From: Pseudomonas guangdongensis
GTDB lineage: Bacteria > Pseudomonadota > Gammaproteobacteria > Pseudomonadales > Pseudomonadaceae
DNA length: 64,000 nt
Assembly (NCBI RefSeq): GCF_900105885.1
Contig: NZ_LT629780.1
Coordinates: 2,728,001-2,792,000 of the forward strand
Direction of reading: 5' to 3'
Positions 1 through 7,864 of the stretch are shown in pieces (position 1 is the stretch's first letter; each line of letters begins with the position of its first letter). The notes below the pieces were generated by a model. The model saw only the letters and a list, made by a program, of their open reading frames with translations. It searched no databases and was not told the origin of the DNA. The translations under genes were made by a program, and so were the position numbers.

Positions 1-1
1 G

Positions 2-439
2 CAGATCCGCACCGCGCCGCTGCGCGAGCGCCTGGAGGACATTCCCCTGTTGGTCAGGCACTTTGCCCAGCTGTACGCCAGCGAGGTGGGCCGCCGCCCG
101 CGCGAACCGAGTCCGGCTGCGCTGCAGGCCATGCAGGAGTACGCCTGGCCGGGCAATATCCGCGAACTGGCCAACCGCGTGCGCCGCGGCATGGTTCTGG
201 CCGAAGGCCGCTTCATCGAGCCCGAGGATCTGGGACTGCTGGCCAGCTGTCAGGAAAGCGGCGAATGCAACCTGGTCGACTACAAACTGCAGGCCGAGCG
301 TCGCGCCCTCAACGAGGCTATCCAGTACACCTCGACCTTTACCCAGGCCGCCAAGGCGCTGGGCGTTTCACGACCCACTTTCTATCGACTGTTGAACAAG
401 CATGGCATGCGCACGCGACATAAGTCGCCGCCATTATAA
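2..439 (+). CDS. sigma-54-dependent Fis-family activator, C-terminal part
   Basis: The frame is open from the left edge, so only the last 145 or so residues are present. The visible start matches the end of the AAA+ domain of NtrC-type enhancer-binding proteins (RTAPLRERLEDIPLL, then YAWPGNIREL, the sensor-II arginine region). It is followed by a Fis-type helix-turn-helix near the C-terminus (FTQAAKALGVSRPTFYRLL). Such proteins hydrolyse ATP to open sigma-54 promoters. The N-terminal sensory domain and the Walker motifs lie outside the window. The gene converges on the fap operon, whose promoter is a good sigma-54 match, so control of fap is a reasonable inference. Family confidence is high; the target is inferred. 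Confidence 0.9.
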   Translation, partial: QIRTAPLRERLEDIPLLVRHFAQLYASEVGRRPREPSPAALQAMQEYAWPGNIRELANRVRRGMVLAEGRFIEPEDLGLLASCQESGECNLVDYKLQAERRALNEAIQYTSTFTQAAKALGVSRPTFYRLLNKHGMRTRHKSPPL

Positions 440-454
440 ATAGCGGTAAAGCGG

Positions 455-510
455 ACAATGCGCGGTACGCCTTGAATTCTCGGAACAGGCGTACCGCGCC
501 TATTGTTTTT
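455..510 (+). terminator. intrinsic terminator of the activator gene
   Basis: A 12-bp perfect stem (460-471 with 488-499) has outer pairs ACAAT/ATTGT across a 2-nt bulge and is followed by a T run at 506-510. It lies just after the activator stop. Confidence 0.85.
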
Positions 511-562
511 CACTCCCGAATCTCAGCATAAATTCAACTTGAGCATTACTGACTGACCGCTA

Positions 563-596
563 CAACGCCGAGACTCTCGACCGGCACTCGGCGTTG
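563..596 (-). terminator. hairpin after fapF
   Basis: A 10-bp perfect inverted repeat (563-572 with 587-596) with a 14-nt loop lies 13 bases after the fapF stop. There is no T tract on the minus strand, so it may end transcription inefficiently or protect the 3' end. Confidence 0.45.
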
Positions 597-608
597 CAGC
601 AACCATGA

Positions 609-1841
609 TCAGAAGTAGTAGGGGAATTTCAGGCTGAAGGAAAAGTCCGGAGCATCCGGCGTCAACCCGATGGACAGGTTGGGCACCATGGTCAGTTTGT
701 CGGTCAGGGCATAGGTCATGCCGATGTTGAAGTACGCGGCATTTGCATCGCTGCTGGACACCGTCTGCCAGTCGCCTCCATCGGGACGGATGCGGCTTTT
801 CTGGCTGACCAGGTGAGAGTAGGAAAAGGACATGCTGGTGCGCTCGTTGAGCGCGAAGGCCACGCCCATGCCGTACTGGAACCAGTTGCCGAGCTTGACC
901 TTGCCGGGCACCGTCTGGCCAATCGTCGAGCTGATGTCGTCGAACGATTCTTCCATGTTGTAGGTGTAGGACAACGAGCCGAACAGCACCGCCGGGTCGA
1001 CCGTCTTGACCACCGAGATGCCCGGCGTGATCGACCAGACCCCGTTGCCGGTCGGCAGCTCCTCGGGGATGAAGACGTTGTCGTTCTCGGTGGCCTGGAT
1101 CAGCTTGACGCCATACGGATGCTCGCCGGTCGGCGCCTTGACCCGCAGGCTGAGTACCGTGTCGGGCACGCTGCCCTTCTCGTCGAACAGCTTGTAGGCC
1201 ACACCGACGCTGACATCGCCCAGCGCGGGATCGCGAGTGACCTTCGCCGAGGACACCGCCTGGGTCGAGCCGCCGGCACCGGCCGACTCATAGGTGGTGC
1301 TGCGATAGACGAAGGGTGCATTGATGTCGAACTGCCAACGGTTGCCCAGGTTGTAGCGGCCGGTGACATCGAAGGTGAAGCTGTCGGAGCCGATCTGGTC
1401 GACGTTGATGTTGCCCAGGAAGATGGCATCCAGGGCGAGGAAGCCGTTGAGCACCAGCTGGCGGGTATCGTAGCGGCTGTAGGTCAGGCCGGTTTCCAGG
1501 CTGAACTTGCCGTCGCCGAAGAAGCCACTGGCCTCGTCGTAGATGTTCTCGACGCTGCGCGCCGGACTGCTGTCCTCGCGCAGCTGCTCTCCGTAGCCTT
1601 GCCCCGGCCCTGCGGAGCGGGCCAGACGCCCGGGCTGGGCGACCGCGGGGCGAGCCTCGACTTCCCTGACCCGTTGCTCCAGCACCATGAGCGCCTTGCG
1701 TTGCGCATCGTACTGCTGACGCAACTCCAGCAGTTCCCGTTGCAGCGCTTCCACTTCGTTAGCCTTCGCCGTCTGCATCGATGCCAGCGGAGAAACAGCG
1801 GCTACAGCTATCGCAATTCGCAGCGAATATGAACCGGTCAT
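609..1841 (-). CDS. fapF: FapF-like outer-membrane amyloid secretion channel
   Basis: A 410-residue protein with a signal peptide (about residues 1-27, ending QTAKA). A short coiled-coil stretch follows (residues 28-62, rich in E, L, Q and R), then a linker and a long beta-barrel region ending in an aromatic residue (KFPYYF), as in outer-membrane porins. This matches FapF, a trimeric barrel with an N-terminal coiled-coil plug that exports Fap amyloid subunits. It is the last gene of the operon, as in known fap loci. The barrel resembles the 'MetA-pathway of phenol degradation' porin family, the other label it could receive; operon position decides for FapF. Confidence 0.88.
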   Translation of the reverse strand: MTGSYSLRIAIAVAAVSPLASMQTAKANEVEALQRELLELRQQYDAQRKALMVLEQRVREVEARPAVAQPGRLARSAGPGQGYGEQLREDSSPARSVENIYDEASGFFGDGKFSLETGLTYSRYDTRQLVLNGFLALDAIFLGNINVDQIGSDSFTFDVTGRYNLGNRWQFDINAPFVYRSTTYESAGAGGSTQAVSSAKVTRDPALGDVSVGVAYKLFDEKGSVPDTVLSLRVKAPTGEHPYGVKLIQATENDNVFIPEELPTGNGVWSITPGISVVKTVDPAVLFGSLSYTYNMEESFDDISSTIGQTVPGKVKLGNWFQYGMGVAFALNERTSMSFSYSHLVSQKSRIRPDGGDWQTVSSSDANAAYFNIGMTYALTDKLTMVPNLSIGLTPDAPDFSFSLKFPYYF

Positions 1842-1884
1842 AACAGCACTACCCTGTCGCGACTAATGGTATGAACAGCGTAGA

Positions 1885-2640
1885 TCAGTAGCCCATCGGT
1901 CGCAGGTTGCGCAGTTGATCGATATTGCAGTTCAGATCCTCGCCCGACAGCCCGCTGCGCAGCACCACATCCAGCGAGGCGAAGTTGCGCACCGTATTGA
2001 ACGAGCCATTGATGTTCGCCTGCTGACGCAGGCCGCCGGCACCCAGTTGCTGCCAGCTACTGCCCTGCCCCGGCGCCTGGATCTCGATGCGCAGGCCGCC
2101 GCCTCCCGGCTGGATCGCCACCTGGCCAGCCACACCGCTGACCGCCACACCATTGCCGAGCGGCTGGCCGGCACCACCAGCAGTCGGCGCCGACTGCCCA
2201 CGAGAAACATTGATCACCAGATTGTTGGCCACCGTATTGAAGTCGCCGGCCGATCGGCTGCTCTGCACAATCCCAGCCACGCTGTCGAGCCCGGCGCCGC
2301 CAGCGATCTGCCCGCTGCTCATCCCGGGCGCGGCCGGTGCTGCCGAGGCGGCCCCCGGCAGGCTGTCGCTCGTGATGGTCGAAACACTGAACTGTGGCTG
2401 GTACATGCCCTGCCCGACCTGCATGTTGACCTGACCGCCGATCACCTGCCCGCTTGCGTCCTGCCAGATGCTGTTCATGGTCACGCCGAAATGCACGATA
2501 TGCCCCGGCATGACGAAGCGGCCGCGCAATTGGGCCAACTCGTGGTCGTGCAGCTCGATCGGCTGCAACTGCGCATGAATCGGCCACGACAGGGCAGCCA
2601 GCAGGCCGACCGTCCCCCAGTGGCGAATAGACATGTTCAT
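1885..2640 (-). CDS. fapE: FapE-like exported amyloid accessory protein
   Basis: The start MNMS is chosen because GGGAGGT sits 6 bases upstream and a clean signal peptide follows (residues 1-23, ending PIHA). The protein is 251 residues. Right after the signal peptide it has a leader-like motif (residues 30-40, LHDHELAQLRG), then a Gly/Ala/Gln-rich middle with low sequence complexity. A single cysteine lies near the C-terminus. FapE is a minor exported component of Fap fibres of uncertain role. The call rests on gene order (after the C39 protease, before the barrel) and composition rather than on a recognised domain. Confidence 0.7.
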   Translation of the reverse strand: MNMSIRHWGTVGLLAALSWPIHAQLQPIELHDHELAQLRGRFVMPGHIVHFGVTMNSIWQDASGQVIGGQVNMQVGQGMYQPQFSVSTITSDSLPGAASAAPAAPGMSSGQIAGGAGLDSVAGIVQSSRSAGDFNTVANNLVINVSRGQSAPTAGGAGQPLGNGVAVSGVAGQVAIQPGGGGLRIEIQAPGQGSSWQQLGAGGLRQQANINGSFNTVRNFASLDVVLRSGLSGEDLNCNIDQLRNLRPMGY

Positions 2641-2668
2641 GTCGACCTCCCAAAGGTCGCTGATCCGT

Positions 2669-3349
2669 TCAGAAGAAGTCGCTCTGGATAAAGCCGTACT
2701 CCATGAGTTCGGCATCCTTGACCGGCCGGAAACCGTTCAGGCGATCTCGGGCGGTCAACGGCTCGGGGGGCGACAACAGAGCGTTGTAGCGGTCGTATTC
2801 GGGGCCGATGATCGCGAAGACGATCCCGTTCCAGCCCTCGGCGAACTCGTTGAGGGCATAGCGCTTGTGCCCGAGCACCGGATCGCCGACATAGGCCCAG
2901 CCGTTCTGCACCCGCTGCAGCACGACGAAATGCTTGTAGCCGCGCACTTCCTGCAAGACGATCACAGGCACTTTCAACTCGCCCAGTGCCGCTGGCGGAA
3001 TGCGATAGCCACGTGCCCGCATGCCCAGCGCCTGGATGTAGCGCTTCATGTCGAGCATGGAAAACCCCTGGGTACGCACCAGGTCGTGATCGGCGCCCGC
3101 CAGCATGCCGGTGATCACCTGTTCCTCGTCGACATCGAAGCGATAGGCCTGGCGCAGGATGGTCGCCACGGCGGCGGCGCCGCAGCTGAAGTCGGTACGC
3201 TGCTCGACGAGATTGCTGAAACGCCGCTCGCGCATGCTTTCGATCTGCTTGAACACCAGACCGCCGCCCGGCAGCACCGCCATCGGCATCGGTCCCGCGT
3301 GCAGCAGGCCGCTGCATAAGCATCCCAGGACAAGAATCGCAATGCGCAT
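2669..3349 (-). CDS. fapD: FapD-like C39-family cysteine peptidase
   Basis: A 226-residue protein starting at MRIAILV, with GAGGT upstream and a signal peptide or anchor of about 18 residues. The C39 peptidase signature is clear: oxyanion Gln50 and nucleophile Cys56 in QRTDFSCGAAA, His141 (YKHFVVL) and Asp157 (VGDPV), a complete catalytic set. C39 peptidases normally clip double-glycine leaders as part of an ABC exporter. Here, as in FapD, the domain stands alone in an exported protein, presumably acting in the periplasm on Fap components. The gene follows fapC and is separated from it by a hairpin that may lower its expression. Confidence 0.88.
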   Translation of the reverse strand: MRIAILVLGCLCSGLLHAGPMPMAVLPGGGLVFKQIESMRERRFSNLVEQRTDFSCGAAAVATILRQAYRFDVDEEQVITGMLAGADHDLVRTQGFSMLDMKRYIQALGMRARGYRIPPAALGELKVPVIVLQEVRGYKHFVVLQRVQNGWAYVGDPVLGHKRYALNEFAEGWNGIVFAIIGPEYDRYNALLSPPEPLTARDRLNGFRPVKDAELMEYGFIQSDFF

Positions 3350-3372
3350 GGCGCACCTCTCGAATCGGCAGA

Positions 3373-3397
3373 AAAGGCCCTGCAAGCAGGGCCTTTC
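3373..3397 (-). terminator. attenuator-like hairpin between fapC and fapD
   Basis: An 11-bp perfect inverted repeat (3373-3383 with 3386-3396), reading into TTTTC on the minus strand, lies directly after the fapC stop. The 2-nt apex must open to a larger loop. It probably lets most transcripts end after the major subunit gene while some read through to fapDEF. Confidence 0.65.
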
Positions 3398-3408
3398 CAG
3401 CGGTGAGG

Positions 3409-4404
3409 TTACATGCAGGTCTTGCAACCCACAGCGATGGCCAGCGAGTTCAGCTGCTGGTTGTTGGTCCCCGCCGAGACGTTGGCACCGATGTTGCCGC
3501 TGACCCCGTTCAGGGAGTTGGTCACGCTGGCATCATTGGTCACGACCTGCTTGAAGGTAGCGCCCACCGGCACATAACCGGTGGCAGTGCCGCCCAGCGC
3601 AATGGCACCGGCTTCACCGAATACCAGCGGATCCTTGTCTGTCCGGTCGCCGCCATTACCGCCACGGTGATGACCGCCACCGTGGTGATCATCGCGCTCG
3701 GCCTCGTCGACCACATAGCCCGAACCGCCGCCCCAGTAACCACCACCCAGTCCAACAGACAGACTGACCTTGGCGTACTCGGCCTTCAGGTTGGCTTGGT
3801 TGTCGACATCGACGCCGCCAAGATCCTGGGTCACGCCCGTGCTGGCGACAGCCTTGCGCCCGGCCGATACGGAGATGGCCATGGCGTTTTTCTGCTGGTT
3901 GAAGTTGCCGGCCGTCATGTTCAGGCCGATGTTGCCGCTGGAGCGGTTGGCAGCGTTATCCATGGAAGCGCTGTTCTGCGTCGAGTAGTTCTGGACGTCG
4001 TTGCCACCGCCATGCTGGGTCACGGAGATCGAGGATACCGCCGTGCCGAACAGGAACTGCTCGTCGGCCACAGCGATCACCGCCTCGTTGGCTTGCTGGT
4101 TAACATCGCCGGCAGCGACGTTGGCACCGACATTGCCCGAGCTGCCGTTGAGCGACCCGCTGACGGTTGCAGTGTTTTCGGTACCTTCATTGCGTACCCA
4201 GTTACCGCCCATGTCCTGTACGTTGTCGATGCTGGCCATGGCACCGGCATCGGGCGTGGCATAGGGGTTGGGCTGCTGATGGTGCCCGCCGTGATGGCCT
4301 CCACCGTGGTGACCACCGCCACGGTTGTTGTCCGCATAGGCACCCGCCGCCATTACTGCAGCCATGGCGAACACCAGCGGTTTGAGAGTGGCTTGAACTT
4401 TCAT
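3409..4404 (-). CDS. fapC: FapC-like major functional amyloid subunit
   Basis: A 331-residue secreted protein with signal peptide 1-24 and AAGGAGA upstream. Three imperfect repeats contain the pattern SGN-x-G-x-N-x-x-AG-x-x-NQQ-x-N: about residues 77-112, 144-179 and 290-325. They are separated by two linkers, the layout of FapC, whose Gln/Asn-rich repeats form the amyloid core. The protein ends with a CxxC pair (Cys327 and Cys330), also typical of FapC. Unusual are two His/Gly-rich segments, one at the mature N-terminus (residues 29-44) and one in linker 2 (residues 240-252). These could bind metal ions, though that is inference. It lies between fapB and fapD. Confidence 0.9.
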   Translation of the reverse strand: MKVQATLKPLVFAMAAVMAAGAYADNNRGGGHHGGGHHGGHHQQPNPYATPDAGAMASIDNVQDMGGNWVRNEGTENTATVSGSLNGSSGNVGANVAAGDVNQQANEAVIAVADEQFLFGTAVSSISVTQHGGGNDVQNYSTQNSASMDNAANRSSGNIGLNMTAGNFNQQKNAMAISVSAGRKAVASTGVTQDLGGVDVDNQANLKAEYAKVSLSVGLGGGYWGGGSGYVVDEAERDDHHGGGHHRGGNGGDRTDKDPLVFGEAGAIALGGTATGYVPVGATFKQVVTNDASVTNSLNGVSGNIGANVSAGTNNQQLNSLAIAVGCKTCM

Positions 4405-4448
4405 GGCATTTCTCCTTGCAGAATCGCACTACCTGTTGGTTTTTGCGG

Positions 4449-5024
4449 TCACTGGGTGACCTTTATGCCGATGGCATTGACCATCCGGTTGCCTGCCCCG
4501 GCGCTCTGGTTCAACTGCACCACGCCGCGACTGCCGGCAAAGGCCCGGTCGTCGATATCGACGAGGCGGTTGCCGGCGGGCGCGTCAGTTGTTCCCGAGT
4601 TGTGTGCCAGCACCACGCTCTGCTGAGCGAGGAGGCTGTCGTCCAGGCTTTCCACGCGCGCACCGAGCTGCACCTGGAAAGCGTTGATCTGTTGTGTGCC
4701 GACCCCGGCGGACTGGTTGACGCCCAGCACTCCGGAGCCATTGGCGAAGGCGTTGCCACGGATGCTGGCGCTGGCGTCCATCCCGGTCAGCGGCGCGCTC
4801 GCATCGAGGCTCTGGCGATAGCGCTCGCCACCCGACGCCGAGCCGATAGCCAGGGTGCGGCCGTTGATCTGCTGCTGCAGATGACCGGCGGCCTGGTTGA
4901 CGGAAAGCGCTCCGCTGTAGCCCTGGCCGCTGCTGGAGATCAGCGCGGCGTTGTCCTCGACCGGCGAGGACGCCCAGCAGGCTCCCGACAGCAGCAGTCC
5001 CGAAACTCCGATCAGCCGCCACAT
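4449..5024 (-). CDS. fapB: FapB-like amyloid nucleator
   Basis: A 191-residue protein with a signal peptide (about residues 1-18, ending CWA). It has three repeats of the type G-x-L-x-VNQ-x-AG-x-x-x-QQ-IN, the last degenerate (VVQLNQSAGAGNRMVNAI). The motif resembles that of FapC, but the protein is shorter, has compact linkers and lacks the terminal CxxC. FapB is known as the minor amyloid subunit that nucleates FapC fibres. Its start lies one base after the fapA stop, so the two are translationally close. Confidence 0.82.
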   Translation of the reverse strand: MWRLIGVSGLLLSGACWASSPVEDNAALISSSGQGYSGALSVNQAAGHLQQQINGRTLAIGSASGGERYRQSLDASAPLTGMDASASIRGNAFANGSGVLGVNQSAGVGTQQINAFQVQLGARVESLDDSLLAQQSVVLAHNSGTTDAPAGNRLVDIDDRAFAGSRGVVQLNQSAGAGNRMVNAIGIKVTQ

Positions 5025-5025
5025 G

Positions 5026-5490
5026 TCAGCGATCTCCCGTGAGCATCTTCAGCGGCGCCAGGCCCTGCTGAAGACTCTTGTTGATCTGGCCGGAGATCGC
5101 CCCGCCCGAGCCGCCGTGACCGCCGGCGATGTTCGGCATGCCCTGCGCCGCGCCGGCGGACTTGCCGTCCAGGCCCGGGGTATGCATCGGCAGCTGCAGC
5201 GCCCGCGTCATCACCGACTGCCCGCTGGAAACCTGCGAGAAGTCGCCGTCGCTCAGCTCGCCGGCCGCCACGCTGGAATTGACCAGCGCCGAACGGTCCA
5301 TCTGCACGGTGAGAGGATTGGGATCGGGAACCAGCGCCGGGCGCGTGGCGATGCGCGGCTGGACGTCGCGGGTCAGGATGACTTCGCCATCCGCCGCCTG
5401 GGCCACAGCGGCGAACATTGCGATGGCCAGCAGCGATGCGCTGGTCACCGCCGTGTAAACCCTTGCCCTGTTGCGTGCTGTGTTGCTCAT
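5026..5490 (-). CDS. fapA: FapA-like exported protein, first gene of the fap operon
   Basis: A 154-residue protein from MSNTARNRARVY. This start gives a typical signal peptide (about residues 1-33, ending AVAQA); longer in-frame starts would run across the sigma-54 promoter. The mature part has no recognised domain. It ends in a Gly-rich stretch and SGQINKSLQQGLAPLKML. FapA is thought to assist or balance export of FapB and FapC. The call rests on position (first gene, before the repeat proteins) and size. The start codon is about 24 bases after the predicted transcription start. Confidence 0.75.
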   Translation of the reverse strand: MSNTARNRARVYTAVTSASLLAIAMFAAVAQAADGEVILTRDVQPRIATRPALVPDPNPLTVQMDRSALVNSSVAAGELSDGDFSQVSSGQSVMTRALQLPMHTPGLDGKSAGAAQGMPNIAGGHGGSGGAISGQINKSLQQGLAPLKMLTGDR

Positions 5491-5524
5491 CGCCGCCACC
5501 CCCACATTTGCCTGTCCATGCAAG

Positions 5525-5540
5525 TGCAGAGGCTGTGCCA
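5525..5540 (-). promoter_or_regulatory. sigma-54 promoter of the fap operon
   Basis: On the minus strand this reads TGGCACAGCCTCTGCA: a perfect -24 element, the exact 12-base GG-to-GC spacing, and a -12 GC in CTGCA. The predicted start is near 5514, 24 bases before the fapA ATG at 5490. Confidence 0.85.
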
Positions 5541-5603
5541 GAAATAAAAAATCCTGATAAATCAACAGGATGGAGCAATACACGCAGACTGCGACGCAGG
5601 CCT

Positions 5604-5621
5604 TGTCAACGCGCTGAGACA
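5604..5621 (-). promoter_or_regulatory. candidate enhancer site 1 for the sigma-54 activator
   Basis: The dyad TGTC-N10-GACA is centred about 99 bases upstream of the predicted fap start, normal for an enhancer-binding protein. Its GCTGAGACA half recurs in inverted orientation at site 2. Confidence 0.6.
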
Positions 5622-5720
5622 CAACCGGCGAAAATCCCGTCCGTGCCTGTATCAACCCTGCAACACCGCTCCCGCTGATGGGCGGCGCCCAGGCGTTACC
5701 GGCCTTGCAGCCCGCCGCAC

Positions 5721-5738
5721 TGTCTCAGCGGCGTAACA
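5721..5738 (-). promoter_or_regulatory. candidate enhancer site 2 for the sigma-54 activator
   Basis: On the minus strand this is TGTT-N10-GACA. It shares CGCTGAGACA with site 1 as an exact inverted copy. It is centred about 216 bases upstream of the predicted fap start. It might instead serve the traX promoter. Confidence 0.55.
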
Positions 5739-5877
5739 GCACTGGTCTTCCGGCATAGGCAAGCGCCGCCCCGGCGCCGATAATGCGGCCCCTTGTCAGC
5801 GTCCGATGCCGCCGCATGCACCACACGCCAGTTACGCCTCGTTCACCCACCACTCGCGCCCGGCAGGTTCGCCGCTG

Positions 5878-6630
5878 ATGGCCGCCATCCCCGGCCAGGG
5901 CGGACGCGAGCGTGGGCTCGATCTGGTCAAGTGGCTGGCGCTGCTGAGCATGGCCATCGACCACCTGCGCTTTCTGCTGCCCGGCCACGAGCTGCTGCGC
6001 TGGAGCTTCGTGCCCGGCCGGCTGGCCTTTCCGCTGTTCTGCCTGGCCCTGGCCGCCAACCTGGCCCGCGCGCGACCCGGGGTCTTCGCCGCCAGCGAGC
6101 GGCGCCACCTCGGCGCGCTGGCCCTGTTCGCCCTGCTCAGCGAGCCGGCCCACGACCTGATGCTGGGCAATGCCGGCAAGTTCAACATCCTGGTCACCCT
6201 GGCGCTGGGCTGGGTGCTCGCATGGGCGCTGAACGCCCTGCAGCCGCGCGCCCTGCTGCTGGCCGCCGGCCTGCTGGCGCTCGGCGCCGCGCTGCACGCG
6301 CAGATCACCTACGGCCTGCTCGGCGTGCTGCTGCCGAGCCTCTGCCTGCTCGCCCTGCAACGACGCGGCCCCTGGCCGGCGCTGGCCACTCTGGCGGTGC
6401 TGCTGGCCAACCTCGGCCCGCGCCTGCGCGACGGCCTGCTGGCCGGCGAGCCACACGCCGCGCTGATCGCCGCCACCTGCCTGAGCGCCATCCCGCTGGG
6501 CCTGTGGCTGCTGCACACGCCGCTGCCGCCCCGCCTGCGGGTCGCCGCCGTCGGTCGCTGGGCCTACTACTTCTATCCGCTGCACATGCTGGCGATCGCC
6601 GCAGCCGCCGCGCTGCTGCGCGCCCACTGA
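5878..6630 (+). CDS. TraX-family integral membrane protein
   Basis: About 250 residues with seven or more hydrophobic segments. The N-terminal RGLDLVKWLALLSMAIDHLRF is typical of the TraX/acyltransferase-like family, as is the C-terminal YYFYPLHMLAI. F-plasmid TraX N-acetylates pilin. Chromosomal copies such as this one, with no conjugation genes nearby, have no settled role. The start at 5878 is preferred because the family begins shortly before the first helix. An in-frame ATG at 5806 would add 24 residues of no membrane character, and neither start has a strong ribosome site. Confidence 0.8.
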   Translation: MAAIPGQGGRERGLDLVKWLALLSMAIDHLRFLLPGHELLRWSFVPGRLAFPLFCLALAANLARARPGVFAASERRHLGALALFALLSEPAHDLMLGNAGKFNILVTLALGWVLAWALNALQPRALLLAAGLLALGAALHAQITYGLLGVLLPSLCLLALQRRGPWPALATLAVLLANLGPRLRDGLLAGEPHAALIAATCLSAIPLGLWLLHTPLPPRLRVAAVGRWAYYFYPLHMLAIAAAAALLRAH

Positions 6631-6640
6631 GGGACCGAAC

Positions 6641-7864
6641 ATGCGCCTGATCCACACCTCCGACTGGCATCTGGGACAGACCCTGCACGGCCAGGACCGC
6701 GACTTCGAGCACGCCGCCTTCCTCGCCTGGCTGCTCGATACCCTGGTGGAGCAGCGGGCCGACGCCCTGCTGATCGCCGGCGACGTCTTCGACACGGTCA
6801 ACCCGCCGCTCAGGGCCCAGGAGCGCCTGTACGACTTCATCGTCAGCGCCCACCAGCGCCTGCCGCAGCTGGACATCGTGATGATCGCCGGCAACCACGA
6901 CTCCGGCGCACGCATCGAGCTGCCGGCGCCGCTGCTGCGCCGGCTCAACGCCCACGCCCTGGGCCGGGTGAGCTGGCTCGGCGACGGCGAGCTGGACAGC
7001 GCGCGCCTGCTGCTGCCGCTGCACCGAGCCGGCGGCGAGATCGGCGCCTGGTGCCTGGCCCTGCCCTTCCTGCGCCCGGCGGAAGTCACCGGCGGCGGGC
7101 TGGGCAACGACTACCTGGCCGGCATCGCCCGGGTCCACCAGCAGTTGATCGCCGCCGCCGAAGCACGCCGCCGCGCCGATCAGGCACTGGTCGCCATCAG
7201 CCACGCGCACCTGGCCGGCGCGGCGGTGTCGGAGGACTCCGAACGCAACATCGTCATCGGCAACGCCGAGGCGCTGCCGGCCAGCCTGTTCCCCGAGTCC
7301 GTCGCCTACGTCGCCCTCGGCCACCTGCACAAGCCGCAGCAGGTCGCCGGGCAGACACGCCTGCGCTACAGCGGCGCGCCGCTGCCGCTGTCGTTCGCCG
7401 AGGTCAACTACCCCCATCAGGTGCTGCTGGTCGAGCTGGACGGCGCCGGCCTGCACCAGGTCGCGGCGCTCCCCGTGCCGCGCGCGGTGGAGATGCTGCG
7501 CCTCGGCCCGGCTCCGCTGGCCGAAGTGCTGGAGTGGCTCGCCGCCCTGCCCGCCGCCGACCGCCCCCGCGAGCGCCAGCCCTGGCTGGAAGTGCGCGTG
7601 CAGCTGGAACAGCCGCAGCCCGACCTGCGCCAGCAGATCGAGGCGGCGCTGGAGGGCAAAGGCTGCCACCTGGTGCGCATCGCCAGCGAATATCGTGGCA
7701 ACGGCGTGGAAGCCGCCCCGCTGGTCGGCCTCGACCAGCTCGACCCGCAGGCGCTGTTCCGTCGCAGCTGGCAGGCCGAGTACGGCCAGGAAGCCGACGC
7801 CCAGGTGCTGGCCGACTTCGCAACGCTGCTGCAGGACGTGGAACTGAACGGAGAACCGGCATGA
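6641..7864 (+). CDS. sbcD: exonuclease subunit SbcD
   Basis: A 407-residue Mre11-family nuclease with all metal-binding motifs: SDWHLG at residues 7-12, GDVFD, GNHDSG and GHLHKP. With SbcC it forms the ATP-dependent SbcCD nuclease that opens hairpins and trims protein-blocked DNA ends. The length is usual for the family. It overlaps sbcC by four bases (ATGA), implying coupled translation, and lies 10 bases after the TraX-like gene. Confidence 0.96.
   Translation: MRLIHTSDWHLGQTLHGQDRDFEHAAFLAWLLDTLVEQRADALLIAGDVFDTVNPPLRAQERLYDFIVSAHQRLPQLDIVMIAGNHDSGARIELPAPLLRRLNAHALGRVSWLGDGELDSARLLLPLHRAGGEIGAWCLALPFLRPAEVTGGGLGNDYLAGIARVHQQLIAAAEARRRADQALVAISHAHLAGAAVSEDSERNIVIGNAEALPASLFPESVAYVALGHLHKPQQVAGQTRLRYSGAPLPLSFAEVNYPHQVLLVELDGAGLHQVAALPVPRAVEMLRLGPAPLAEVLEWLAALPAADRPRERQPWLEVRVQLEQPQPDLRQQIEAALEGKGCHLVRIASEYRGNGVEAAPLVGLDQLDPQALFRRSWQAEYGQEADAQVLADFATLLQDVELNGEPA

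Larger units (their letters stand above)
5491..5877. other. 387-bp divergent region between fapA and the TraX-like gene
   Basis: It holds the sigma-54 promoter and two dyads listed separately. A GATAAT -10-like hexamer at 5779-5784 on the plus strand has no good -35 and may serve the TraX-like gene. No further coding sequence was seen. Confidence 0.6.

Noticed and set aside
609..5490. Fap operon as an entirely new system
   Set aside because: Gene order, C39 peptidase, repeat subunits with CxxC and coiled-coil barrel match the known fapABCDEF operon; only its regulation and the His-rich segments seem unusual.
5878..6630. TraX gene as a sign of a conjugative element
   Set aside because: No transfer, mobilisation or integration genes nearby; chromosomal TraX homologues are common.
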